Source: Opitutaceae bacterium UBA2377 (GTDB lineage Bacteria > Verrucomicrobiota > Verrucomicrobiia > Opitutales > Opitutaceae). Taken from it: a stretch of DNA of 59,437 nucleotides. Location of the stretch: contig DDSZ01000039.1 in NCBI GenBank assembly GCA_002344205.1, positions 41,704-101,140 on the forward strand, written 5' to 3'. Below, piece by piece: positions 8,286 through 15,710 of the stretch (positions are counted from its first letter, which is position 1; every line of letters starts with the position of its first letter). The position numbers and the translations under genes are program-made. The notes under the pieces are model-generated. The model searched no databases. It was not told the origin of the DNA and was given only the letters and a program-made list of their open reading frames with translations.

Positions 8286-10454
8286 ATGAAAACCCGCCCC
8301 TCGCCTGTCGCCAAGGCGACCTCGCGTTCCGCCATCGGCAAGCCTTCGACTCCGGCCAATACGCCCGTCGAACTCACCTTCACCGCCCGCGGCGCTTATG
8401 CCGACCCGTTTAACCAACTGACACTCGACGCGCTCTTCACCGATCCCATCGGAACCGTGCGCCGCGTGCCTGCCTTCTGGGCCGGCGGCATAACCTGGAA
8501 GGTCCGCTACGCTTCACCACTCACCGGCACCCACTCCTTCCGCACCGAGTGCTCCGCCACGGACGACACCGGGCTGCACGGGCGCACCGGTCGCGTGACG
8601 ATCACGCCCTACCGCGGCAAAAATCCGCTCTACGCCCACGGCCCGGTGCAGATCGCCCCCAACAAACGTCACTTCGAGCACGCCGACGGCACGCCTTTTT
8701 TCTGGCTTGGCGACACTTGGTGGATGGGCCTCTGCCATCGCCTGCAATGGCCGCAGGGTTTCAAGCAGCTCACAGCCGATCGCGTGCAGAAAGGCTACAA
8801 CGTCGTGCAGATCATCGCGGGGCTCTATCCCGACATGCACGCCTTCGACCCGCGCGGCGCCAATGAGGCCGGCTTCCCCTGGGAGGAAGGTTACGCGCAC
8901 ATCCGCCCGGAGTATTTCGACCGCGCCGACGAGCGCCTCGCCCACCTCGTCGCGTCGGGCCTCACGCCCTGCATCGTCGGCGCGTGGGGCTATTTCATCA
9001 ACTGGATGACCGAGGCCCAGATGAAAGCGCACTGGCGCTACCTCATCGCCCGCTACGGCGCCTGGCCGGTGCTTTGGTGCACAGCCGGCGAGGCCAACCT
9101 GCCCTGGTATCTCGCGAAAAACTTCCCCGCGGACGACCGCACCATGGTCACCGCGTGGACGAAAATCATCCGCTATCTCCGCGAGACCGACCCCTTCCAC
9201 CGCCCCATCACCATCCACCCCACCGCCATCAACCGCTACACCGCGCGCAACTGCACCGAGGACGAATCGCTGATCGACTACGACATGCTCCAGTGCTGCC
9301 ACGGCCAGAACGAGGCCGTCGAGATCATGATCCGCGCCGTGCGCGAGACCCACGCCGCCACCCCGCGCCTGCCCGTGCTCAACGGCGAGCCCTGCTACGA
9401 GATGCTCATGGGCACCATCACCTCGCCGTGGTCGCGCCGCGCCTTCTGGTCCTGCGTGCTCAACGGCGCCATGGGCCACACCTACGGCGGCAACGGCATC
9501 TGGCAGTGCAACCAGCCCGGCATCCCGCACGGTGCCTCACCCCACGGCGGCAACTACGGCAACACCCCGTGGCAGGAGGCCATGCACTACCCCGGTTCCG
9601 CCGAATGCGCACACGGCAAACAACTCCTCACGCGCTTCGACTGGTCCCGCTTCGAACCGCACCCCGAATGGGCCGTCTACACCGGCGATATCTGGCTCCC
9701 GCTCACCGGCGCGCAGTGGCTCTGGACCTCGCCGCTGCCGGCCGCGCCCGCCGCGAAGGACGCCCCGCCGGAGCGGCGTTTCTTCCGCCGCACGTTCGTA
9801 ATTCCGGCCGGCAAAAAAATCGTGCGCGCCCGGCTCCGGTTCGTCAGCCATGGCCACACCGAGGCGCAGCTCAACGGCCGGCCCGCCGCCACCGGCTGGG
9901 ACTCGTCCACCAGCCCACAATTCAACGACCGCGCCCACCTGCTCAAGCCCGGCCGCAACGTCCTCACGTTCTGGAGCGAACACCGTCCGGCCAACGGCCG
10001 CCCCGCCGGCATCCTCGCCTGCCTTGAGCTAGCCTACGCCAACGGCCGGGTGCAGCGCCTCATCACCGACGGCACCTGGAAGGCCTGGACCGGCAAAATC
10101 GGCGGCTGGGACACCCGCGACTTCGACGACACCGCCTGGCCCGCCGCCCGCGTGTTCGGACAGGCCGGCGACCAACCCTGGGGCCCCATCCGCGACGGCG
10201 CCGCCGACCTGCACGGCCCGCAGACCGCCGGCATTCCCGGCAAAATCCGCGTGACCTACGGGCCCCACGCCGAGCCCATCGTCGAGCGCGACCTCGGCTC
10301 CGACGCCACCTGGCAAGCCACCCGCTTCGACCCTGTCACCGGTCGGGAGACTTCCCTCGGCCGCATCAAGTCAGACGCCAACGGCACCTGGAACTGCCTA
10401 CCCCCCGTCAAAAGCGACAGCGACTGGGTTTTGATTCTGCAACGCGACGCTTAA
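8286..10454 (+). CDS. DUF4038-type glycoside hydrolase (GH140-like)
   Basis: 722 residues with no signal peptide. Domain order: a short DUF5060-like N-terminal sandwich (about 25-110: VELTFTARGAYADPFNQLTL), then a DUF4038-type TIM barrel (about 130-460) with PFFWLGDTWWMGLCHRL, WCTAGEANLPWYL and LPVLNGEPCYEM carrying likely catalytic acids, then a C-terminal beta-sandwich resembling carbohydrate-binding or rhamnosidase-type modules (about 490-640). Characterised relatives include apiosidases of GH140; the actual substrate is unknown. Divergent from the isomerase-like gene. Lack of a signal peptide suggests action on imported oligosaccharides in the cytoplasm. Confidence 0.75.
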   Translation: MKTRPSPVAKATSRSAIGKPSTPANTPVELTFTARGAYADPFNQLTLDALFTDPIGTVRRVPAFWAGGITWKVRYASPLTGTHSFRTECSATDDTGLHGRTGRVTITPYRGKNPLYAHGPVQIAPNKRHFEHADGTPFFWLGDTWWMGLCHRLQWPQGFKQLTADRVQKGYNVVQIIAGLYPDMHAFDPRGANEAGFPWEEGYAHIRPEYFDRADERLAHLVASGLTPCIVGAWGYFINWMTEAQMKAHWRYLIARYGAWPVLWCTAGEANLPWYLAKNFPADDRTMVTAWTKIIRYLRETDPFHRPITIHPTAINRYTARNCTEDESLIDYDMLQCCHGQNEAVEIMIRAVRETHAATPRLPVLNGEPCYEMLMGTITSPWSRRAFWSCVLNGAMGHTYGGNGIWQCNQPGIPHGASPHGGNYGNTPWQEAMHYPGSAECAHGKQLLTRFDWSRFEPHPEWAVYTGDIWLPLTGAQWLWTSPLPAAPAAKDAPPERRFFRRTFVIPAGKKIVRARLRFVSHGHTEAQLNGRPAATGWDSSTSPQFNDRAHLLKPGRNVLTFWSEHRPANGRPAGILACLELAYANGRVQRLITDGTWKAWTGKIGGWDTRDFDDTAWPAARVFGQAGDQPWGPIRDGAADLHGPQTAGIPGKIRVTYGPHAEPIVERDLGSDATWQATRFDPVTGRETSLGRIKSDANGTWNCLPPVKSDSDWVLILQRDA

Positions 10455-10468
10455 TCGGCGCCACCTAT

Positions 10469-10560
10469 CGTTCCTCGTTCTCTTAATCTTTCTCGTTCTC
10501 AATCTACGCTGGTGTCTCGCCGAACCCGGAGAACGATTAAGATTACGAAGAACGAGAACG
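10469..10560. repeat. Long imperfect inverted repeat after the hydrolase gene
   Basis: Arms at 10469-10500 and 10529-10560 are imperfectly complementary, built of TTAATC and CGTTCTC / GAGAACG, GATTAAGATT blocks, with a 28-base loop. It lies 15 bases past the hydrolase stop and may act as a terminator or be a dispersed repeat. I recall similar GATTAAGATTACGA-type motifs in intergenic DNA of many genomes. Confidence 0.6.
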
Positions 10561-10590
10561 ACGCAGACTTTCATTCGCGGACACCCACGC

Positions 10591-10709
10591 CACCGGCAAA
10601 AGCCTTACCCGAAATTCTCGACGTTCGCCGACCAAGCAGTTAGTCAAAGCATGTAGTCATGAACCTCACCCCACTCAGGCCTTACGGTAAGGCCGGATAG
10701 CACTGCTAA
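10591..10709 (+). repeat. Island-leader repeat, copy A
   Basis: About 120 bp sharing two blocks with copy B (46816-46937): GCAAAAGCCTTACCCGAA near the left end and CACCCCACTCAGGCC near the right end, at similar spacing, with a diverged middle. GCCTTACC in the left block is complementary to GGTAAGGC in the right block, and the right block itself has a perfect GGCCTTAC/GTAAGGCC hairpin. It abuts the GTG start of the HEPN-like gene. Confidence 0.75.
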
Positions 10710-11291
10710 GTGAAAAAGAAAGCCAGAGTTCGCGTTACGCGTGAGGGACGCTATTTCCCGCACGTCGAGTTGCTCCACGGTGCGGGCGTTCATCTGGCAC
10801 ACGTGGAGGCGAAGCACGATGGGTTCTTTTACTCGTTACTCAGTTCCTTTTTGCTCTCCGCATTCTCACTCGAAGCATTCCTGAACTATGCTGGACCAAA
10901 GGTGGAGAAAGAGTGGACGGAGTTTGAGCGCGCACCGACATTAGCGAAGCTGGTGCATATCTGCACCGTGGTGGGCGTTTCAGTCGACTTCTCGCGTCGC
11001 CCATTTCAGACAATCAACGAATTGTTCCAGTTTAGGAATCGTCTCGCGCATCCTCGCGACGAGAAGCTGAAGATTGAATCCGACGAAGATATCGAGTCTT
11101 ACCAGAGGGTATTGTATTCTCAGCCTCTTCCCAAGTGGATGGAGTATGCCTCGGTAGCTAAGGCGCGCATGTGTAGTGAGGATATCAAAGCCATCATCAA
11201 TCTTATCGAATCGACGGCTCATTTCGACAAAGACAGATACGCCCCATTAATTGGTTGGTCAGGCTCAGCTTCAGCGATCCAGAACACCTAA
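10710..11291 (+). CDS. HEPN-like protein in an AT-richer island
   Basis: 193 residues. The N-terminal half has a hydrophobic helix (FFYSLLSSFLLSAFSLEAFL, about 39-58) that reads as a buried helix rather than a signal. A central helix holds NELFQFRNRLAHPRD, whose Arg109...His114 fits the RxxxxH motif of HEPN domains, the nucleolytic motif of many toxins and defence RNases. The rest (to 193) is unassigned. The start is the GTG at 10710, directly at the end of the leader repeat. Codon and base use are visibly AT-richer than the neighbours, pointing to transfer. HEPN proteins are diverse, so nuclease activity is inference. Confidence 0.6.
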   Translation: MKKKARVRVTREGRYFPHVELLHGAGVHLAHVEAKHDGFFYSLLSSFLLSAFSLEAFLNYAGPKVEKEWTEFERAPTLAKLVHICTVVGVSVDFSRRPFQTINELFQFRNRLAHPRDEKLKIESDEDIESYQRVLYSQPLPKWMEYASVAKARMCSEDIKAIINLIESTAHFDKDRYAPLIGWSGSASAIQNT

Positions 11292-11377
11292 CCAAACACT
11301 ACATCTAACCCTGATGTCGCGCAGTGAATCTGAAAATGCTATCGTGTTCGGATATTCCCATGGGCGAACTCGGCTCA

Positions 11378-11444
11378 ACCTAACAAGTAGTTCAAAAGGG
11401 CCATTCCTTGCACGCCCACGCGCTGCACAACTCCAATGTTCGGT
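11378..11444 (+). repeat. attC-like hairpin spacer between the two island A genes
   Basis: The 67-bp spacer is bounded by ACCTAAC (11378-11384, matching RYYYAAC) and GTTCGGT (11438-11444, near GTTRRRY), complementary at 6 of 7 positions. Inside are a short spacer, AGTT and a matching AACT, then a GC-rich centre. This is the layout of integron attC sites, but the inner arms pair poorly and no integrase is present. Confidence 0.4.
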
Positions 11445-11450
11445 GAAGAA

Positions 11451-11804
11451 ATGAAACACGAGGATACATTGATCACCGACGAAGGAATGCTTACTTTTCA
11501 CTTTAAGCTGCATACGCCGCGGACCCAGAGCGAAGAACTGCCGAATCCACCGTATATATTCATCGATTGGATTGCCGCTGAACCACCTAGACGTGGTCTG
11601 CTTAAGAAGTATGCAAGCAAGATGATTGCCCGTATTCGGGAAAAGTTAGGTTCTGACAGAGAAATTATTTTTCAGCCCGCTAACGGTGATACGGAAGATG
11701 ACCCAGCGCAGGAGAAACTGAAAACATACTATCAATCATGCGGTTTCGATTATCTTCCCTCATCAAGTAGAAATTTTTGGATGACTTGGCCTCGAAAGAA
11801 CTAA
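11451..11804 (+). CDS. GNAT-like small protein in the island
   Basis: 117 residues from the ATG at 11451 (MKHEDTLITDEG); an in-frame ATG at 11436 lies inside the hairpin spacer. The middle (PPRRGLLKKYASKMIARIRE) and end (YYQSCGFDYLPSSSRNFWMTW) resemble the acetyl-CoA-binding helix and the final 'YxxxGF' strand of GNAT N-acetyltransferases, though the canonical R/QxxGxG/A loop is not clear. No substrate can be proposed. AT-rich composition matches the HEPN-like gene upstream. Confidence 0.5.
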   Translation: MKHEDTLITDEGMLTFHFKLHTPRTQSEELPNPPYIFIDWIAAEPPRRGLLKKYASKMIARIREKLGSDREIIFQPANGDTEDDPAQEKLKTYYQSCGFDYLPSSSRNFWMTWPRKN

Positions 11805-11908
11805 CCAAGCTCATTGAGTTTCGATTCCATCCGTGTCCTCCGCGCGATCCGCGGGAAAGTCCCCGGTGGTGAAATTGGCTGTTCAACCCGGACAGGAGTT
11901 TTTACTCA

Positions 11909-12223
11909 TTGCGACCACGCATGAAAAACCCGGTCAACATCCAGCTCATCGGTGAGGAAGTGGCCATCGTCTGGGACGATGGCAGTGAGAGCTATTTCAC
12001 GGGCGAGCGCCTCCGCGCCGCCTCGCCGAGCGCCGAGACCCAGGGCGAGCGCGACATCTTCGGCAACCAGTATGGCGGCGGCGGGGCCAAAAAATTTGCC
12101 GGCGTGCAGGTCACCGGCTGGGAGCGGATCGGCAACTACGCGCTGCGCTTCGATTTCAGCGACGGCCACCGCACCGGCCTCTACTCCTTCGACTACCTGC
12201 GGAAACTTTCCGACGAAGCCTGA
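11909..12223 (+). CDS. DUF971 (GBBH-like N-terminal) protein
   Basis: About 100 residues. The pattern EEVAIVWDDGSESYFTGERL ... VTGWERIGNYALRFDFSDGH ... GLYSFDYLRKL is the DUF971 / gamma-butyrobetaine-hydroxylase-like N-domain as a stand-alone protein. In other proteins this domain is a zinc-binding module or is fused to Fe-S assembly proteins; here no Cys cluster is visible. The TTG at 11909 has GGAG ten bases upstream; the ATG at 11921 (MKNPVNIQLIG) is the alternative. Composition is back to the genome norm. Confidence 0.75.
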   Translation: MRPRMKNPVNIQLIGEEVAIVWDDGSESYFTGERLRAASPSAETQGERDIFGNQYGGGGAKKFAGVQVTGWERIGNYALRFDFSDGHRTGLYSFDYLRKLSDEA

Positions 12224-12528
12224 GCCGAAATTCACGGCAGGAAACCGCAGATGAACTCAGATGAACACGGAAGGCTTCGGGGAGCGCGGCCAATAACCCG
12301 ACTGTGAAGCGGGCTGCGGTCCGCTCGGAGAGCGGACCCTACCGGCGCTGCCGCGCCACCAGCAAGCGGCTGCAGTTCAATTTTCACTGACTTGGACCAA
12401 CTTGCCCACTGCATCGATTCGTGTCGGTTCGTGTCCATTCGTGGTTCACAACGATTCCTGCGACCGGGCGAACACGGGGATTGCCTCGCCGGGCCGCACT
12501 CGGCCATGAATGACGCGGAAATTTTATC
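12224..12528. other. Non-coding gap carrying three dispersed repeat motifs
   Basis: About 305 bases between the DUF971 gene and hisI. It holds a CGCAGATGAA...ATGAACACGGA stretch (12245-12271), repeat copy 3 in reverse orientation (12318-12358), and a TTCGTGTCGG / TTCGTGTCCATTCGTGGTTC stretch (12418-12449). No gene was recognised. Confidence 0.65.
12318..12358 (-). repeat. Interspersed intergenic repeat, copy 3 (reverse)
   Basis: Reverse complement of the short form: GGTCCGCTCGGAGAGCGGAC, then CCTACCGGCGCTGCCGCGCC. Same core and palindrome as copies 2 and 4. Confidence 0.85.
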
Positions 12529-12990
12529 ATGAGCACCTTCGTCTTCCCCGCCCGCACCACCACCGCCGAGATCGAGCTCGGCACCACGCTCCAGCCCAAG
12601 TTCGACGCCGACGGGCTCATTCCCTGCATCACCTGCGACCACGAGACCAACGAGGTGCTGATGTTTGCGTTCATGAACGCCGAGTCGCTCGCGCACACGC
12701 TGAAGACCGGCAAGGCCACCTACTGGAGCCGCTCGCGGAAAAAACTCTGGGTCAAGGGCGAGGAGTCCGGCAACGCCCAGCTCGTGAAGGCCGTGCTCAC
12801 CGACTGCGACCAGGACGTCATCCAGCTCCGCGTCGAGAACGTCGGCGGCGCCGCCTGCCACAACGGCTACAAGTCCTGTTTCTACCGCCAGCTCGCCCCC
12901 GGCGCCAACGCCGGCGACGCGGCCTCGCTGAAGCTCGAGTTCGCCGCACGCCGCGTCTTCGACCCCGCCACGGTTTACAAGAAGAAGTGA
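12529..12990 (+). CDS. hisI: Phosphoribosyl-AMP cyclohydrolase HisI
   Basis: Third step of histidine synthesis: opens the purine ring of phosphoribosyl-AMP; Zn- and Mg-dependent, cytoplasmic. 153 residues. Family marks: LMFAFMNAESLAHTLKTGKA, YWSRSRKKLWVKGEESGN, the metal-binding DCDQD, and the zinc motif CHNGYKSCFYR. There is no HisE (pyrophosphohydrolase) domain, so hisE must be elsewhere. Monocistronic as far as seen; no histidine-operon neighbours here. Confidence 0.93.
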   Translation: MSTFVFPARTTTAEIELGTTLQPKFDADGLIPCITCDHETNEVLMFAFMNAESLAHTLKTGKATYWSRSRKKLWVKGEESGNAQLVKAVLTDCDQDVIQLRVENVGGAACHNGYKSCFYRQLAPGANAGDAASLKLEFAARRVFDPATVYKKK

Positions 12991-13119
12991 GAGCCGCGAC
13001 CGGCGGACCGCGGATTTTCCGCGGCAGGGGCCGGCACCGTGAAAGGCAGGACAGCGCGACGGCTACGCACCTATGCGTATTCAGCTCCTTGTCGCCATTT
13101 GCTATCGTTTGCGCGGACT

Positions 13120-14349
13120 ATGAAACCACGCGCACTCCGAACCTTCCTGGCAACCTGCGCCGCCTCCGCGGCCCTCTTTTTCTCCGGCTGCGGCGGAGGG
13201 GAGGACAGCCCGGTGGCAAATGTCACGGGCCCGACCAACTACCTCGCCTTCGCCGGCACCACGATCGAGATCAATCCCACGCTGACCTTCCAGTCGAACG
13301 CCCAAGTCACCTACCTCAACACGCAGACGGCGGGCTCCGCCTGGCCGGCGGCCGCCACCGCCATCGCCGGCACCTACACCTACACGCCCGCCGGCAATTA
13401 CCAGAGCGGCACGATGGTGATCACGCTGCCCTCGCTCGGCACGACGCTGAACCTCACGTTTCAGAACTTCATCCGCCAGGGCAGCACGATCACGCAGTTC
13501 ACGACCGTTTACAACGGCCAGAGCTACACCAGCCGCGTGACCGCCGGCACCCTCGCCGCCACCAACCCCACGGTGCCGGCCGCCCCGCCGGCCTCGCCGC
13601 CGCCGCCCGCGCTCGGGCCGGACGAGACCGCCGCGACCGCCATTCCCTCGGCCGTCCAGGGCTCCTACAACCTCGTCTTCCAGTTCGCCCAGAACGGCTC
13701 GCCCGTGAGCAACGGCACCCAGAAGACCTTCGTCATCGGCGCGAACACCCTGCAGTTCGACAGCAAGACGCTCACCAACCCGATTTTCTACAAGGGCAAC
13801 CAGTTCGAATGGATCTTCAAGGACGGCAACCTCTGGTATGCCGTGTCGAGCAAACAGGACGGCACCTTCAACGAGATCAACCTCGGCGGCCCGGGCGGCG
13901 CGCCCTTCTACGGCCAGTATGCCCCGGCGCAGGGCGGCGGTGGCGGGACCGGCGGCACGGGCGGCGGTGGTGGCGGTGGTGGCGGCACTCCGCCCGCCGA
14001 CATCGGCCTGCCCGTCGGCACCAGCTTCACCCGCACGGTTTCCAACGTGATCGTCGGCCCCGTCGGCGCCCCCATCCCCGCCGGTGTGCCCAACTACAGC
14101 GTCGGCACGCAGGTGGCCTTCAGCGTCAACGCGCAGGGTGCCCTCACCTTCAGCGGCCTCACCGTGCCCTTCACCGCCGACGGCGGCACCTCCTTCACCT
14201 ACGTCAACGTGGGCAGCCCGGGCAACAGCGACACGATCATCGTTTACAAAAACGCCTCCGGCGGGCCCACCAGCGTGGCGATGCAGTTCGTGCGCACCAG
14301 CCTCGGACTGCCCCCCACGGTGACGATGGTGAACTACACGCTGAACTGA
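13120..14349 (+). CDS. Lipoprotein of unknown function with a glycine linker
   Basis: 409 residues. N-terminal lipoprotein signal with the lipobox FSGC (Cys24) followed by GGGED. Two similar Thr/Ser/Asn-rich beta-type halves (about 30-170 and 180-270) precede a ~20-residue poly-Gly linker (about 275-290), then a third beta region to the end. Reads such as TQKTFVIGANTLQFDSKTL suggest a repeated beta-strand fold. No domain recognised. A strong terminator follows, so it is probably transcribed apart from the exporter genes behind it, though it could be a cargo or accessory of that system. Confidence 0.65.
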   Translation: MKPRALRTFLATCAASAALFFSGCGGGEDSPVANVTGPTNYLAFAGTTIEINPTLTFQSNAQVTYLNTQTAGSAWPAAATAIAGTYTYTPAGNYQSGTMVITLPSLGTTLNLTFQNFIRQGSTITQFTTVYNGQSYTSRVTAGTLAATNPTVPAAPPASPPPPALGPDETAATAIPSAVQGSYNLVFQFAQNGSPVSNGTQKTFVIGANTLQFDSKTLTNPIFYKGNQFEWIFKDGNLWYAVSSKQDGTFNEINLGGPGGAPFYGQYAPAQGGGGGTGGTGGGGGGGGGTPPADIGLPVGTSFTRTVSNVIVGPVGAPIPAGVPNYSVGTQVAFSVNAQGALTFSGLTVPFTADGGTSFTYVNVGSPGNSDTIIVYKNASGGPTSVAMQFVRTSLGLPPTVTMVNYTLN

Positions 14350-14373
14350 CAACACCACAACTGACCGCACCCA

Positions 14374-14403
14374 ACCCTCCCGCCCGTTGGGCGGGAGGGT
14401 TTT
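14374..14403 (+). terminator. Rho-independent terminator
   Basis: A perfect 12-bp stem (ACCCTCCCGCCC / GGGCGGGAGGGT) with a GTT loop, followed by TTT. It lies 24 bases past the lipoprotein stop and only 5 bases before the ATG of the efflux-like gene, so read-through or a promoter inside the stem region is needed for the latter. Confidence 0.85.
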
Positions 14404-14408
14404 GTCTG

Positions 14409-15710
14409 ATGTCCCGTCTTCCCCGCGCCAGCCTGCCGCCCCTTCTTGTCCTGCTCCTGCTTGCCGGGTGCCGGCATCCCGGCGCCGCGCTCGACCGGCA
14501 CGCCGAAACCCTCGCCACGGAAATAACGGAACAACGCACGCAGATGGCCGCCGCCGCGCCGGCGCCGCTGTCTTGGCCAGAAGCCGTTGTCCGGCTCCGC
14601 GAGCACAATCTCGAACTCCAGCAACAGCACGCCGCCATCGCTGCCGCGGAGGAACGCCGCCGGCAGGTCGTCCGCGACCTGATGCCCGGCGCCGCCCTCA
14701 CCGGCAACCTGACCAAAAGCCTGGGCGAACTCGGCCGTCTCGATGGCGATGACACCGCGATCGCCCTGCACGCTTTCTTCAACCTCCCGGGCCTGCTCCA
14801 GTGGCAGATGCGGCAATACGCCGCCGAGCTTGAGGTCATCCGCGCCCGCTGGGCGCTGGAACTCAAGGAGCGCGAGCTCACCGTCCGGCTGCGCGAACTC
14901 TTCCTCCGCTCCGCGCTGCTGGAGCAGCGCCGGACCAACCTGACCCGCGCGGGCGCCTGGCAGCCGGGCGGCAACCTCGCGGGCGGCCTGCTCGACGCCA
15001 CGCCGCCGGCATTGGAACGCGAGGCCGTGCTCTGGAGCCTGCGCCGCGAAGCGGACGAACTGCAGAGCGCCGCCGGCAAACTGCTCGGCGATGCCACCGT
15101 GCGCTGGCAATTGCAGGCCGGCGCACTCCCGGCCTTCGACTACGCCGCCCGGGCGTCGGGCTGGCCGCAGGCGGAGCACTTCGGCCGGCTCCACCGCCGC
15201 CTGCAGGCCGCTGAAATCGAGGCCATGCGCCTGCGCGAGCGGGGCGTGCGCCTGCAATACTGGCCCGACCTCACGCTCAACCTCAGCAGCCCGCCGCTCT
15301 ACCAGCGCGCCGGCGGCCGCGAAGGCAGTTTCAGCACCGACCAAATTTTTATCTCCCTCGGCACCTCCCTCAACCTCGACCTGCGCGGCCGGGTCGCGGG
15401 CCAATTGCGCGAAGCCCGGCGCGAGGCTGCGCTCCACGCCCGCCTGCTGCGCGAGCAAAATGCGCTCCTGCTCCAGCAACTGGAGCAGGCCGCCACCGCC
15501 CTCGCCCTCAACGACCGGCAACTGCGCCTCACCGAGGTGCGGCTGGACGCCCTGCGCAACCTCTCCGGCAGCACACATCCCACCCGCGCCCGCGACAACC
15601 TCGAACGCCTGCTCGCGCTCGACCAGCAGCGCGCCGGCCTGCTGCTGGAGCGCACACGCCTCGAGGCCCTGTTCTGGATCCTCGACGAAACCCAATGGCC
15701 CCCGACATGA
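14409..15710 (+). CDS. TolC-like outer-membrane lipoprotein
   Basis: 433 residues with a lipoprotein signal (LLLAGC, Cys21) and two long helical repeats typical of the outer-membrane efflux protein (OEP) family: APLSWPEAVVRLREHNLELQ opens the first and the ALHARLLREQNALLLQQLEQ helix lies in the second. Role: trimeric channel through which a periplasmic adaptor and inner-membrane pump export substrate. Its stop overlaps the adaptor start by 4 bases (ATGA). Confidence 0.75.
   Translation: MSRLPRASLPPLLVLLLLAGCRHPGAALDRHAETLATEITEQRTQMAAAAPAPLSWPEAVVRLREHNLELQQQHAAIAAAEERRRQVVRDLMPGAALTGNLTKSLGELGRLDGDDTAIALHAFFNLPGLLQWQMRQYAAELEVIRARWALELKERELTVRLRELFLRSALLEQRRTNLTRAGAWQPGGNLAGGLLDATPPALEREAVLWSLRREADELQSAAGKLLGDATVRWQLQAGALPAFDYAARASGWPQAEHFGRLHRRLQAAEIEAMRLRERGVRLQYWPDLTLNLSSPPLYQRAGGREGSFSTDQIFISLGTSLNLDLRGRVAGQLREARREAALHARLLREQNALLLQQLEQAATALALNDRQLRLTEVRLDALRNLSGSTHPTRARDNLERLLALDQQRAGLLLERTRLEALFWILDETQWPPT

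Noticed and set aside
13934..13990. GC-rich GGTGGC repeats read as a CRISPR or tandem element
   Set aside because: It is the glycine-linker coding stretch of the lipoprotein, with no spacer structure.
12991..14408. Frame continuing from hisI into the efflux gene
   Set aside because: The frame is open by chance across the lipoprotein gene; the His/Arg-rich translation there has no family features.
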